NCBI GenBank assembly: GCA_034663635.1
Contig: JAXDJH010000012.1
Location: 18,611 to 82,610, forward strand
Length of the DNA stretch: 64,000 nucleotides
Direction of reading: 5' to 3'
DNA from: JAXDJH01 sp034663635
GTDB taxonomy: Bacteria > Actinomycetota > CADDZG01 > WHSQ01
Shown: positions 1-8,541 of the stretch, in pieces
Layout of the letters: every line of letters starts with the position of its first letter
Numbering within the stretch: position 1 is the stretch's first letter
Notes under the pieces: generated by a model
What the model was told of the DNA's origin: nothing
The model's database searches: none
The model's input: only the letters and a program-made list of their open reading frames with translations
Made by a program: the position numbers and the translations under genes

Positions 1-320
1 TCGGCCTGGTCGTCGGCCTCGTCGTCGCCGTCATCCTTGAGGTTCGCGACGTCGTCGTCGGCCTTGTTGTTGTCATCGGCCTTGTTGTCGCTCCGGCCCT
101 TGTCATCGTTCTGGTTGTCGTCGGCGGAGTCGTCATCACTTGGAGACGGGGTCGGGCTGACCTGTGCAGTTGACGCCTTGACCTTGGCGGTCTTGGCTCG
201 GGTCGATCCCGTCGTCTCGAGGGCGGCTGCAACTCCGCCGAAGGCCAGCACTCCGGCCAGAAGCATGACCGCCAGGCTGCCGGGGCTTGCTTTGTCGAGT
301 AGCGCCTTGAGCTTGTCCAT
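1..320 (-). CDS. Membrane-anchored acidic protein, 3' end outside window
   Basis: This leftward reading frame starts with ATG at 318-320 behind a good ribosome site (AGGAG, reading leftward) and runs off the window edge after about 106 codons. The start of the protein is MDKLKALLDK, followed by a hydrophobic segment at about residues 15-33 (signal anchor or uncleaved signal peptide), a Ser/Thr/Pro linker, and then a very acidic tail of Asp, Asn and Lys that continues beyond the edge. I recognise no family. It is divergent from the ECF sigma factor gene and shares with the sigma-linked DUF5667 protein the plan of one membrane segment plus a low-complexity acidic tail, so the two may act together at the envelope. 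That link is inference. Confidence 0.6.
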   Translation of the reverse strand, partial: MDKLKALLDKASPGSLAVMLLAGVLAFGGVAAALETTGSTRAKTAKVKASTAQVSPTPSPSDDDSADDNQNDDKGRSDNKADDNNKADDDVANLKDDGDDEADDQA

Positions 321-456
321 CCGAACTCCTTCGCTCCTGGTCCCCCCTAAGGGGCTTACGGAGGTTCAACGGGGGGGCCCGTCCCGCGTTACTCCCAAGA
401 AAGAAGGGCCATATGGCCGTAACGCCCGGCCACACCGGTGCGTTAGAAGTTCAAGT

Positions 457-1008
457 GTGGAAGAAAGCCGGCTCAAGCAACAGGTTAGGAGGGCCGCGCG
501 GGGTGAGGAAGAGGCAGCAGCTGAGCTGTTCGATCACTACTACCCGCGCGTCTACCGCTACGCCCTGTCCAAACTTGGGTCGGAGCAAGACGCTCAGGAC
601 GTCGCCTCTGAGGCGTTCGCGAAAGTGCTCAGGGAGCTGGACCGCTTCAGATGGAAGGGGTCCGGTTTCGAAGCCTGGCTCTTTCGGATCGCGTCCAACC
701 TGGTGGTGGATTTTTACCGCCGGAGCGGACGGGAGCAGGTTCGGGACACAAGGGCGGAGATGGAAGAAGCGGACCCGATGACACCGGAGACGGTCTTCGC
801 CCAAACCGAACTACGGGGGGAGCTCGACGGCATGCTGGCCGAGCTGTCCGACGATCAGCGAGAGGTGCTTCTACTTCGCTTCTCGGCAGGATTGGACACT
901 CACGAGGTAGGCCGCGTGATGGGCCGCAACGCGAACGCAGTCAGGCAACTTCAATTCAGGGCGCTGGACGCACTGAGAACAAGGATGAGCGATGTCGGAT
1001 CGATCTAG
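457..1008 (+). CDS. ECF-type RNA polymerase sigma factor
   Basis: Sigma-70 family factor of the extracytoplasmic function type, directing RNA polymerase to a small regulon. Region 2 is seen as AAAELFDHYYPRVYRYAL through DAQDVASEAFAKVL and the FEAWLFRIASNLVVDFYRR segment (about residues 20-90). Region 4 is LSDDQREVLLLRFSAGLDTHEVGRVMG followed by a helix-turn-helix end. The frame is open much further upstream, but that part is antisense to the divergent acidic gene, so I chose GTG at 457, with AGAAG eight bases upstream; the 183 residues that result fit the ECF size. The downstream gene starts inside its 3' end, so the two are translationally coupled, the usual arrangement of an ECF factor and its membrane regulator. 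Confidence 0.88.
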   Translation: MEESRLKQQVRRAARGEEEAAAELFDHYYPRVYRYALSKLGSEQDAQDVASEAFAKVLRELDRFRWKGSGFEAWLFRIASNLVVDFYRRSGREQVRDTRAEMEEADPMTPETVFAQTELRGELDGMLAELSDDQREVLLLRFSAGLDTHEVGRVMGRNANAVRQLQFRALDALRTRMSDVGSI

Positions 1009-1996
1009 AGAACTGGACAAGCTGCTATCGAGCGGCGGGGACGTGCCGGCCGAACTGGCCCCCACCGTCGAAGCCGCGCGCCGTCTCGAGGAGCGTCTGA
1101 CCGCCGCACCGGTGCCGCACGCGGGCCGCGAACGAGCGATGTTCGTTCAAGGGATCGCCGGTTCGAAGCGCGGATCCTCGTTCGGTCGATTGGTGGCGCC
1201 TGCATTCGCTGCAGCTGCATTCGCGGGGATCATCGGCTTCCTCGCCGGCTCCTCTCTCCCCGGTGACACGCTTTATCCAGTGCGAGACGTGCTGGGCCGC
1301 GTCGGGATCACGCACTCGGTTAAGGATGACGTCGGCGATCGGATCGAACGCGCCACTCAATTCCTCACTCAAGCGGGCAACGCATTCGAACGGGAGCAGC
1401 TGCCACAGGCAGAAGTCCTGGCCATGCAGGCCTTGGGCGAGACATACGTGGCCGAAGATCTCTTGCGCGAGCTCGATAACGCAGCCGACCTGCGCGACCA
1501 AGTTGCCGATCTTCAGGCCAACGCCTCCAAACTCCTAGATGACATCGTTGAAGCGAAGCTCGACCTTGCGGCCCCCGACAACTCGGGACCAGGCAGCGTG
1601 AACTCGGGGTCCGGCTCGAACAGTGGTTCGGGCAGCGGAGACGACAACTCGGGGCCGGGCTCAGGATCCGACGACAGCTCTGGATCGGGTTCGGGCTCGG
1701 ACGATGGCGGCGGCTCCGACGATAGTTCTGGCCCCGGCTCCGGTGGCTCCGACGATAGTTCGGGGAGCGGTTCTGGTTCGGACGACAGTTCCGGCCCCGG
1801 CTCCGGTGGGATCGATGATAGTTCTGGCCCCGGCTCCGGTGGAAGTGACGACCGGCGCGAAGACGCGGCGGACGCCCGTGCCGACGCCGAAGAGGAGGCC
1901 GCGAAGGACGCTGAGGATGCGGCCGAGGATGCTGCCAAAGATGCCGAAGACGAGGCGGACGGCGACGGAAGTGGGAGCGGTTCGGGGACTGACTAA
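992..1996 (+). CDS. DUF5667 membrane protein, likely partner of the sigma factor, with Ser/Gly/Asp repeat tail
   Basis: A 334-residue protein overlapping the sigma gene by 17 bases. An N-terminal cytoplasmic part of about 65 residues is followed by one membrane helix (about 67-86), then the signature SLPGDTLYPVRDVLG that opens DUF5667, a domain of actinobacterial membrane proteins often next to ECF sigma factors. It runs to about residue 165. From about 198 to 290 there is a low-complexity Ser/Gly/Asp/Pro repeat, then an Ala/Glu/Asp-rich charged segment and a Gly/Ser end. No HxxxCxxC zinc anti-sigma motif is present, so anti-sigma activity is inferred from position only. The repeat tail should be outside the membrane and could bind cations. 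The stop codon overlaps that of folD on the other strand. Confidence 0.75.
   Translation: MSDRSRELDKLLSSGGDVPAELAPTVEAARRLEERLTAAPVPHAGRERAMFVQGIAGSKRGSSFGRLVAPAFAAAAFAGIIGFLAGSSLPGDTLYPVRDVLGRVGITHSVKDDVGDRIERATQFLTQAGNAFEREQLPQAEVLAMQALGETYVAEDLLRELDNAADLRDQVADLQANASKLLDDIVEAKLDLAAPDNSGPGSVNSGSGSNSGSGSGDDNSGPGSGSDDSSGSGSGSDDGGGSDDSSGPGSGGSDDSSGSGSGSDDSSGPGSGGIDDSSGPGSGGSDDRREDAADARADAEEEAAKDAEDAAEDAAKDAEDEADGDGSGSGSGTD
1572..1857 (+). repeat. Degenerate tandem repeats coding for Ser/Gly/Asp tail
   Basis: The tail of the DUF5667 gene is built of imperfect units reading as Asp-Asp-Ser-Ser-Gly-Pro-Gly-Ser-Gly-Gly. A 26-base unit beginning GATAGTTCTGG is exactly repeated at 1721-1746 and 1817-1842, with a near copy at 1784-1809 that has two changes. 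Unit offsets (63 and 33 bases) are multiples of three, so copy-number change would keep the frame. Confidence 0.75.
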
Positions 1997-2859
1997 CCGG
2001 GGCTGGCTCCTCGACGAGCGAGCTTCACCACGTTGCTCAGAAGCATCGCGATGGTCATCGGTCCGACTCCCCCAGGCACAGGCGTGATCCCGCTCGCGAC
2101 CTCAACAACTGCATCGAAGTCGACGTCGCCTACCAGGCCGTCATCCGTCCTGTTGATCCCGACATCGATAACGGTCGCCCCCGGTTTGACCATCGGAGCT
2201 GTGATCGCGTGGGCTCGGCCGATCGCTGCGACGAGGATGTCCGCCTTAGTCGTGTGATCTGCAAGATCGCGCGTCCCCGTGTGGCACACGGTTACCGTCG
2301 CGTTCGCGCCCGGCCCCTTCTGCATCAAAAGAGCAGCCAAAGGCTTTCCCACGATGTTCGAGCGCCCAACGATCACGACCTCGGCCCCCGCCGTCTCGAC
2401 GTTGGAGCGGATCAAAAGCTCCTGGATGCCGGCCGGAGTCGCCGGAGAGACGATCGCTTCGCCCGATAGCAGCCGACCCAGGTTGTAGGGGTGAAATCCG
2501 TCGGCGTCGTTCAAAGGATCGACCGCATCGAGGATCGCCTGTTCGTCGATGTGCTCGGGGAGAGGGAGCTGCACGAGGATCCCGTGGACGCCAGGATCCG
2601 CGTTCAGATCCTGGACGAGTCCCAGTAGCTCTGCTTGCGGAACGCTTGCAGGCAGGTCATGGTCCCATGCCTTGATCCCTACCTCGGCGCACGCCTTCCG
2701 CTTGGAGCGAACGTAGACATGCGACGCGGGGTCGTCACCCACCAGCACAGTGGCCAGCCCCGGAGTGATCCCATCGGCACCTAATTCCGTGACCGCCTGT
2801 GCAACTTCCTTGCGGACGTCCGCAGCGATCGCTTTCCCATCGATGATCGTCGCCGTCAT
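1993..2859 (-). CDS. folD: Methylenetetrahydrofolate dehydrogenase / methenyltetrahydrofolate cyclohydrolase
   Basis: Cytosolic bifunctional enzyme that oxidises 5,10-methylene-THF to methenyl-THF with NADP and hydrolyses it to 10-formyl-THF, the one-carbon donor for purine synthesis. The 288-residue length is normal. The catalytic Tyr49-x3-Lys53 pair lies in HVYVRSKRKAC, the substrate loop QLPLP follows, the nucleotide-binding segment is VGRSNIVGKP and the C-terminal signature is PVPGGVGPMTIAML. ATG at 2857-2859 has a purine-rich G-run upstream. The gene is single, convergent with the DUF5667 gene (stop codons overlap by four bases) and divergent from the MFS gene. Its 10-formyl-THF product is the substrate of PurN and PurH encoded a little further on. 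Confidence 0.96.
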   Translation of the reverse strand: MTATIIDGKAIAADVRKEVAQAVTELGADGITPGLATVLVGDDPASHVYVRSKRKACAEVGIKAWDHDLPASVPQAELLGLVQDLNADPGVHGILVQLPLPEHIDEQAILDAVDPLNDADGFHPYNLGRLLSGEAIVSPATPAGIQELLIRSNVETAGAEVVIVGRSNIVGKPLAALLMQKGPGANATVTVCHTGTRDLADHTTKADILVAAIGRAHAITAPMVKPGATVIDVGINRTDDGLVGDVDFDAVVEVASGITPVPGGVGPMTIAMLLSNVVKLARRGASPG

Positions 2860-2927
2860 CTCTTCCCCCCAAATGCCGCGTATCGAATCAGTCGAGCATA
2901 ACTAGGTGCCCACACGCGAAAAATATG

Positions 2928-2957
2928 TTGCGACCCCACGCTCTCGTGGTTTAGCGT
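2928..2957 (+). promoter_or_regulatory. Possible promoter for the MFS gene
   Basis: A -35-like TTGCGA (2928-2933) and a -10-like TAGCGT (2952-2957) are separated by 18 bases, giving a leader of about 95 bases before the MFS start. The spacer and -10 box contain an inverted repeat, CCACGCT (2936-2942) with AGCGTGG (2953-2959), that could be a regulator site. A second hairpin, GGCCCG/CGGGCC, lies at about 3003-3021 in the leader. Boxes are weak matches. Confidence 0.3.
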
Positions 2958-3058
2958 GGTTCTTCGATGTATTGCTGCTGACGCCTCTGCCGCTCTCCGC
3001 CGGCCCGCTCTGACCGGGCCCTCCTGTCTTATCCACCTTCTTTCGGGAGCGCTTTCTA

Positions 3059-4387
3059 ATGAACGAATCTTTGGATGACGCCGTGCCTAACGAACAAGAC
3101 TTGAATAAACGAAAACTCGGGATCCTTCGCCCGCTGCAGGTGCGCGACTTCCGCCTGCTTTGGACGGGGATGACCGTTTCCTTCCTTGGTGACGGGATCT
3201 ATATCGTCGCGCTTGCATGGCAGGTCTACGAGCTCTCTAACGCTCCTTCGGCCCTTTCCGTTGTCGCCGTCGCATGGAGTTTGCCGATGGTGCTCTTCCT
3301 GCTGGCCGGCGGCGTCCTGAGCGACAGGGTGGATCGACGGAAGGTGATGATCGCCGGCGACGTCCTCCGAGGAAGCGCGGTGCTCGCGATGGGCTCGGTT
3401 GCTGTGTTCGGGACCCCCCGGATCTGGCACTTCATCGTGTTCGGCGCCATATATGGAGTTGGCCAGGCGCTCTTCAACCCCGCGTTCGGAGCGGTCGTCC
3501 CGGACATAGTTCCGAAGGACATGATCCTTCAGGCCAACTCGCTCGACAGCCTCGTCCGCCAAGCGGCCGAACGGCTATTCGGCCCCGCGATCGGTGGCTT
3601 CACAGTCGCCGCCTTCGGCGCGGGCAACGCGCTGCTGATCGATGCTGGAACTTTCGTCTTCTCCGCTTTCATGATCTCGATGATCCGCAAGAGGCCGCGC
3701 GTCCAGACGGAGTTTCAAGAGAAGCCGCTTACTCAGGTGAAGGAAGGCATCAGGTTCGTTCGATCTCAGCCGTGGTTGATCGTCACACTGATCTGGGCGC
3801 CGTTCACTTTGCTTTTCGCTCTGGGACCCTTCGAGATCCTTTTGCCTTACTTTGTCAAGAACGATCTGAATGGGTCGGCGCAATCACTCGGCTACGTGAT
3901 CACAGCCGGTGGTGTCGGAGCCGTCGTCGCCTCTCTTTTCATGGCGAGGGGAGGGATCCCACGAAAGCACATCCTCTTCATGTACCTGTCCTGGGGCGTG
4001 GGCCTCACGCTACTCGCGCCTTATTACTTCGCGACCGAGTTGTGGCACGTCATGGTTCTTGAGTTCGTGGCGTGGTCCCTCTTCAGCGCCGGCCAGATCG
4101 TTTGGATGACGCTTCTTCACCGGCTCGTGCCGCCGGAGTTTCTGGGTCGCACGGTGAGCCTCGACTGGATGATGGCTACCGCGCTGATCCCGATCTCGTT
4201 CGCACTCGTCGGCCCTATCTCGGAGTGGATCGGCGTCCGCGAGACCTTCCTGTGGTCGGGGATCCTGTCTGGCGTTTCCACCGTGATCGTCTTGTTCTGG
4301 CCCGGCCTTCGCGACACGGAGCGAGACGGGAGCATCCACCCCCTCCAGGAGCAGGACGAGCCGAAAAGCGAATTGATCAGCGCTTAG
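3059..4387 (+). CDS. Major facilitator superfamily exporter (MFS_3 / EntS-like)
   Basis: A 442-residue polytopic inner-membrane transporter with about 12 hydrophobic segments. The first helix (RDFRLLWTGMTVSFLGDGIY) and the loop GGVLSDRVDRRKVMI between helices 2 and 3 are typical of the MFS_3 group of proton-driven drug and siderophore exporters. ATG at 3059 has GGGAG about 11 bases upstream. The N-terminal 20 residues and the C-terminal 30 are charged and cytoplasmic. No substrate can be read from the sequence and no linked biosynthetic cluster is present. The stop codon overlaps that of purH on the opposite strand by four bases. Confidence 0.85.
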   Translation: MNESLDDAVPNEQDLNKRKLGILRPLQVRDFRLLWTGMTVSFLGDGIYIVALAWQVYELSNAPSALSVVAVAWSLPMVLFLLAGGVLSDRVDRRKVMIAGDVLRGSAVLAMGSVAVFGTPRIWHFIVFGAIYGVGQALFNPAFGAVVPDIVPKDMILQANSLDSLVRQAAERLFGPAIGGFTVAAFGAGNALLIDAGTFVFSAFMISMIRKRPRVQTEFQEKPLTQVKEGIRFVRSQPWLIVTLIWAPFTLLFALGPFEILLPYFVKNDLNGSAQSLGYVITAGGVGAVVASLFMARGGIPRKHILFMYLSWGVGLTLLAPYYFATELWHVMVLEFVAWSLFSAGQIVWMTLLHRLVPPEFLGRTVSLDWMMATALIPISFALVGPISEWIGVRETFLWSGILSGVSTVIVLFWPGLRDTERDGSIHPLQEQDEPKSELISA

Positions 4388-5985
4388 TGACGGAAGTGAC
4401 GGCGCCCGGTGAAGACCATCGGGATGCCGTGTTCGTCCGCGGCGGCGATGACCTCGTCGTCGCGGACCGAGCCCCCGGGTTGGATGACGGCCGCGGCTCC
4501 CGCCGCCACCGCCGCGTCGAGACCGTCGCGGAAGGGGAAGAAGGCATCCGACGCGCACGCGGTTCCCTGTGCGCGCTCGCCCGCCCGACGGGCCGCGAGT
4601 TCGGTCGACTCGATCCGGCTCATCTGGCCGGCTCCGACCCCGACCGCGATCCCATCTTTCGCGAGGACTATCGCGTTCGACTTGACGTGCTTCGCGACCG
4701 TCCACGCGAATCGCAGATCGCGCCATTGCTCGTCGGTCGGCTGCGCCCTGGTAACTACCCGAGCATCCTCCAGAAGGTCCTTGCCGTCTGACGCTTGAAC
4801 GAGGAACCCCCCGGCGATCGAGCGGACATCCCAGCCGGCGCGTAGCTCGGCCGGTGCCTTGAGGATCCTCACGTTCTTCTTCGCGGTGAGCGTTTGAAGC
4901 GCCTCGTCGGAATAACCAGGCGCGATGACAACCTCGGTGAAGATCTCCGAGATCAATTTGGCCGTATGGCCGTCGCAGTCCAGGTTCAAAGCCACGATCC
5001 CGCCGAAAGCTGAGGTCCTGTCGCAGTCGAGGGCCTTCTGATACGCATCCTCCAGAGAATCCGAGACCGCGACCCCGCACGGATTCGAGTGCTTGATGAT
5101 CGCCGCCGCGGGAATCTCCAACTCGAGAACAAGCTTCCAGGCCGCGTCGGCATCGAGCAGATTGTTGTAAGAGAGCTCCTTGCCGTGCAGTTGCTCCGCC
5201 GCCGAAAGACCGACGGTTGAGCCGGGGCTACGGTAGAAAGCGGCCTCCTGGTGAGGGTTCTCCCCGTAGCGGAGATCCAGCATCTTCTCCCCCGTCATCA
5301 CCAACCGTGCCGTAAGGCCATCCCCGCCAGATAGGTATCGGGTGATCGCTCCGTCGTAGCCTGCCGTGTGCGCGAATGCCTCGACCGCGAGCGCGTGACG
5401 CGTGTCAAGTGAAGTTTCGCCTGCGTCGCGGATCTCCGCTAGAAGGAGCTCGTAGTGCGCCGGATTAACCACCACCGCGACCGAGTGGTAGTTCTTCGCG
5501 GCAGCACGAACCATCGCCGGGCCGCCGATATCGATCTGCTCGACGGCATCCTCCAGGGTGACGCTGGGATGCGAGATCGTTCGCTCGAACGGATAAAGGT
5601 TGCACGCCACGATGTTGATGGGAACGATGCCGAGCTCATCGAGTTGACTCATGTGCTCTGAGTTCATCCGATTGGCCAGGATGCCTCCATGGATCTTCGG
5701 GTGGAGAGTCTTCACGCGGCCCCCGAGGATCTCGGGTGCGCCGGTCACATCGCTGACCTTGCTCACGGGAACTCCGGCCTCCGCGATCGCTTCAGCGGTG
5801 CCTCCCGAAGACACGATCTCGTAACCGGCCTCGACCAGCCCTCGAGCGAACTCGACTATGCCCGTCTTGTCCGAGACGCTAAGCAGAGCCCTCTTGGGGG
5901 CGGGCGGCTCCTCTTTCTGAGGTTTCGCCTCATGAGCAACGGCCTTCAAGAGCGCCTTTTTTACGTCCATCCAGTCCTCTTTCAT
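4384..5985 (-). CDS. purH: Bifunctional AICAR formyltransferase / IMP cyclohydrolase
   Basis: Catalyses the last two steps of IMP synthesis: formylation of AICAR with 10-formyl-THF and ring closure. The 533 residues carry the MGS-like cyclohydrolase domain first (about 30-170, with LLSVSDKTGIVEFARGL and the GGRVKTLHPKIHGGIL segment) and the transformylase domain after it (about 175-533), with the active-site IKHSNPCGVA, the ACASDAFFPFRDG segment and the end signature IQPGGSVRDDEVI. An N-terminal extension of about 28 residues precedes the conserved part. The ATG overlaps the purN stop as ATGA, so purN and purH are co-translated; a second in-frame Met lies five residues later. Confidence 0.96.
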   Translation of the reverse strand: MKEDWMDVKKALLKAVAHEAKPQKEEPPAPKRALLSVSDKTGIVEFARGLVEAGYEIVSSGGTAEAIAEAGVPVSKVSDVTGAPEILGGRVKTLHPKIHGGILANRMNSEHMSQLDELGIVPINIVACNLYPFERTISHPSVTLEDAVEQIDIGGPAMVRAAAKNYHSVAVVVNPAHYELLLAEIRDAGETSLDTRHALAVEAFAHTAGYDGAITRYLSGGDGLTARLVMTGEKMLDLRYGENPHQEAAFYRSPGSTVGLSAAEQLHGKELSYNNLLDADAAWKLVLELEIPAAAIIKHSNPCGVAVSDSLEDAYQKALDCDRTSAFGGIVALNLDCDGHTAKLISEIFTEVVIAPGYSDEALQTLTAKKNVRILKAPAELRAGWDVRSIAGGFLVQASDGKDLLEDARVVTRAQPTDEQWRDLRFAWTVAKHVKSNAIVLAKDGIAVGVGAGQMSRIESTELAARRAGERAQGTACASDAFFPFRDGLDAAVAAGAAAVIQPGGSVRDDEVIAAADEHGIPMVFTGRRHFRH

Positions 5986-6590
5986 CAGTCCTCGATCGTC
6001 ACCTTATTGCCGTCCACACTCACCAGGCCTTCCAGCATCAACCGGCATGCCTGAGGCAGAAGCCGGTGTTCCACATGCTTGATGCGGTCGTGCAAGGTCG
6101 CTTCATCGTCGGTCTGATCCACCCGAACAGCTTCCTGAAGAAGGATCGGGCCGTGGTCGACCTGGTTGTCCACGATGTGCACCGTGGATCCAGTCACTTT
6201 CACGCCATGCTCGAGAGCGTCGCGCACTCCGTGCGGGCCGGGAAAGGACGGCAGCAGAGCGGGATGGAGATTGATGATCCGGTTGGGAAAAGACTCCACG
6301 AAGACCGGCGAGATGATGCGCATGAATCCGGCCGAGACGATGAGGTCGGGCTCGTAGTCGACGACCACATCGCGCAACTCCCGGCTCCAGTCTTCTCGTG
6401 AGACGAAGTTCGCGAAATCCACGAGACGAGCCTCGATCCCACGCTTCTCAGCCGCCTTAAGACCTATGCAGTCACGATCCGCAATGACTGCGACGATCGT
6501 CCCTGGGACATCTCGTTTCTCGCATGCGTCGGCCAAGGCCTCCATGTTCGTGCCCGAGCCCGAGATGAGAACGACGATCTTCCCTGTCAC
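5985..6590 (-). CDS. purN: Phosphoribosylglycinamide formyltransferase 1
   Basis: Transfers a formyl group from 10-formyl-THF to GAR, the third step of purine synthesis, in the cytosol. At 201 residues it has normal size. The phosphate-binding loop is SGSGTN at about 10-15. Catalytic residues are visible as Asn107 and His109 in NLHPALLPSFPG and Asp145 in VDNQVDHGPIL. First gene of a two-gene unit with purH, whose start overlaps its stop. It lies 23 bases downstream of the esterase gene stop and may share the transcript of the sucC-sucD-esterase unit. Confidence 0.96.
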   Translation of the reverse strand: MTGKIVVLISGSGTNMEALADACEKRDVPGTIVAVIADRDCIGLKAAEKRGIEARLVDFANFVSREDWSRELRDVVVDYEPDLIVSAGFMRIISPVFVESFPNRIINLHPALLPSFPGPHGVRDALEHGVKVTGSTVHIVDNQVDHGPILLQEAVRVDQTDDEATLHDRIKHVEHRLLPQACRLMLEGLVSVDGNKVTIED

Positions 6591-6613
6591 CCCGCGACCC
6601 TACAGAAGCCGGT

Positions 6614-7663
6614 TCAGGGGGTGAGCGCTTCCGCCAGCGAGCGCAGTGCCTGGGGATACCTGTACTGGATCCCCATGTGTCCACCATCGAAAAGCTCGAA
6701 CGAGTGCTCGACCCCACCCTTCGTGAGCTCTCGAGAGAACGCCCGCGCTCCGAGATCCAGGTAGAACTCGTCGGATCGACCTGCGTCGATGTAGATATGC
6801 CGCATGGACTTCAGAGCATCGAGATGGTCGGGAGCCATGACAACGGGATCCCACGCCAGCCAGCGGGCCCAGATCTCGGGGATGACTTTCCCGGTCTCGA
6901 GCTCGAATGGAAGTAAGGGCGTGCCGTCGACGTCGGCCGAGTAACTGGCTGCAAGGGCGTAGTGCTCGAGGATCACTCCGTGCGTTTCGAACTCGAAGCG
7001 TTCCCGGTTCTCGAATGCCTTGAAGAACGTGTCGAGTGACCCATCGAAGTGATCCCTCATCAAACGAGCCACTTGCCGGAATTCCGGCAGATAGCAAGCC
7101 TCGAACAGGGCGTCACCTGCATGCGTCGCAAAGGCTCCGAAGACATCGGGCCGCTTCATAGAGACGACCATCGCCCCATACCCACCACTCGACTTGCCCG
7201 AGAGAGCACGGTGATCTCTGTCCGCGATGGTTCCGTAACGCTCGTCGATGAACGGGACAACCTCGTCGCAGAGGTAATCCATGTAACGACCGGTCCCGGG
7301 AGAGTTGAGGAACTGGGATCCCCCTAGTGAAGTCCAGGCATCGACGAAGACGACGATCGCTCGCCGTCCGCCTACTCCTCCGAAGAGGTCATCGAGACGT
7401 TCGACCATCGTTGGCTCGAACGGAGATCGCGCAAGCCATCCGTCCAACTGACCGGTGTAGCCCTGGATGACGTAGAGGGTCGGGTAACGCCGCGTCCCTT
7501 CGCCGTGTCCGGGTGGGAGATAAACGTAGAGCGGGCGACGGTTTGGATCCCCGAGGTGGTTGTCGGCGAGCAGGTCAGATTCGACTACGAGCGTCTCGAA
7601 GGTGCCGTCGAGCTCGCGTTCCCACGGAGGGCCGGCAGGTCCCTCGACTTCCTTGAGGGTCAC
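6614..7663 (-). CDS. Alpha/beta-hydrolase fold esterase (esterase D / enterochelin-esterase-like)
   Basis: A 349-residue hydrolase of the family that holds Fes/BesA-like esterases, esterase D and mycolyltransferase-like proteins. The strand-turn-helix with the nucleophile is SGKSSGGYGAM (Ser158), an upstream YPTLYVIQGYTG gives the oxyanion region, an Asp near IYIDAGRSDEF and a His in FDGGHMGIQY complete a probable triad. No signal peptide is seen, so it is probably cytosolic. The start is GTG at 7661-7663, overlapping the sucD stop as GTGA, so it is co-translated with sucD although no metabolic link to succinyl-CoA synthetase is evident. The substrate is unknown. Confidence 0.8.
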   Translation of the reverse strand: MTLKEVEGPAGPPWERELDGTFETLVVESDLLADNHLGDPNRRPLYVYLPPGHGEGTRRYPTLYVIQGYTGQLDGWLARSPFEPTMVERLDDLFGGVGGRRAIVVFVDAWTSLGGSQFLNSPGTGRYMDYLCDEVVPFIDERYGTIADRDHRALSGKSSGGYGAMVVSMKRPDVFGAFATHAGDALFEACYLPEFRQVARLMRDHFDGSLDTFFKAFENRERFEFETHGVILEHYALAASYSADVDGTPLLPFELETGKVIPEIWARWLAWDPVVMAPDHLDALKSMRHIYIDAGRSDEFYLDLGARAFSRELTKGGVEHSFELFDGGHMGIQYRYPQALRSLAEALTP

Positions 7664-8541
7664 CGCCCGCGGATGTCCGCCACTATCTCGGCGACCTGTG
7701 TCGGGTTCTTAGCGACGGGGATGCCCGCCGCAGCCAGCGCCTCTTCCTTCGCAGCGGCCGTTCCTTTCGACCCCGAGATGATCGCTCCGGCATGGCCCAT
7801 GCGCTTGCCCGGGGGGGCCGTCCGTCCCGCTATGTACGCGACGACGGGTTTGTCGGGCATGTTTGCCTTGACCCACTCAGCCGCGCGCTCTTCAGCGTCG
7901 CCGCCGATCTCACCAACGAAAACGACGATCTCCGTTTCCGGATCGGCTTTGAACTTCTCGAGGATGTCGATGAAGTTGCTGCCGGGGATCGGGTCGCCAC
8001 CGATGCCCACACAGGTCGATTGCCCGATCCCACGCTGGGTCAGCTCGTGGACTATCTGGTAGGTGAGCGTGCCGGAGCGCGACACGAGGCCAACCGGGCC
8101 GGGCATGCAGATCTCGCCCGGAATGATCCCGACATTCGCCTTGCCCGGAGAGATGACGCCCGGGCAGTTGGGCCCGATCAGCGACACATCCGGGGAAGAA
8201 GCGCGGATGTAAGGAACCGTTCGGGCCATGTCCATCGCGGGGATGTTCTCGGTAATGGCAACGATCACTTCGATCCCCGCTTCGTGTGATTCCAGAACGG
8301 CGTCGGCCGCGAAGCGAGCGGGGACGAAGACCATCGACGTGTTCGCCTTGGTTTCCGCGACAGCTTCGGCGACGGTGTCAAAAACCGGAACGCCGTCGAC
8401 GTCGGTCCCACCCTTGCCGGGAGTAACCCCCGCGACGAGCTTCGTCCCGTAATCCTTGTTGCGCCCTGCGTGGAATGAGCCCTCGCGTCCAGTGAGGCCT
8501 TGAACGACCAGGCGCGTGTTGTCATCGATGAGGATGCTCAT
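7660..8541 (-). CDS. sucD: Succinyl-CoA synthetase alpha subunit
   Basis: Alpha subunit of the TCA-cycle enzyme that interconverts succinyl-CoA and succinate with substrate-level phosphorylation. An N-terminal CoA-binding domain (VQGLTGREGSFHA, about 13-25) precedes the ligase domain. The phosphohistidine is His250 in KRMGHAGAII. The length of 293 residues is normal. An open frame extends further upstream but ATG at 8539-8541 overlaps the sucC stop as ATGA, the expected coupling, so this start is secure. Downstream it overlaps the esterase gene. Its position beside a methylmalonyl-CoA mutase B12 subunit fits disposal of succinyl-CoA coming from propionate. Confidence 0.97.
   Translation of the reverse strand: MSILIDDNTRLVVQGLTGREGSFHAGRNKDYGTKLVAGVTPGKGGTDVDGVPVFDTVAEAVAETKANTSMVFVPARFAADAVLESHEAGIEVIVAITENIPAMDMARTVPYIRASSPDVSLIGPNCPGVISPGKANVGIIPGEICMPGPVGLVSRSGTLTYQIVHELTQRGIGQSTCVGIGGDPIPGSNFIDILEKFKADPETEIVVFVGEIGGDAEERAAEWVKANMPDKPVVAYIAGRTAPPGKRMGHAGAIISGSKGTAAAKEEALAAAGIPVAKNPTQVAEIVADIRGR

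Noticed and set aside
37..456. Upstream extension of the sigma factor frame to position 37.
   Set aside because: This part is antisense to the acidic membrane-anchored gene, has no ribosome site and would add 140 residues foreign to ECF factors.
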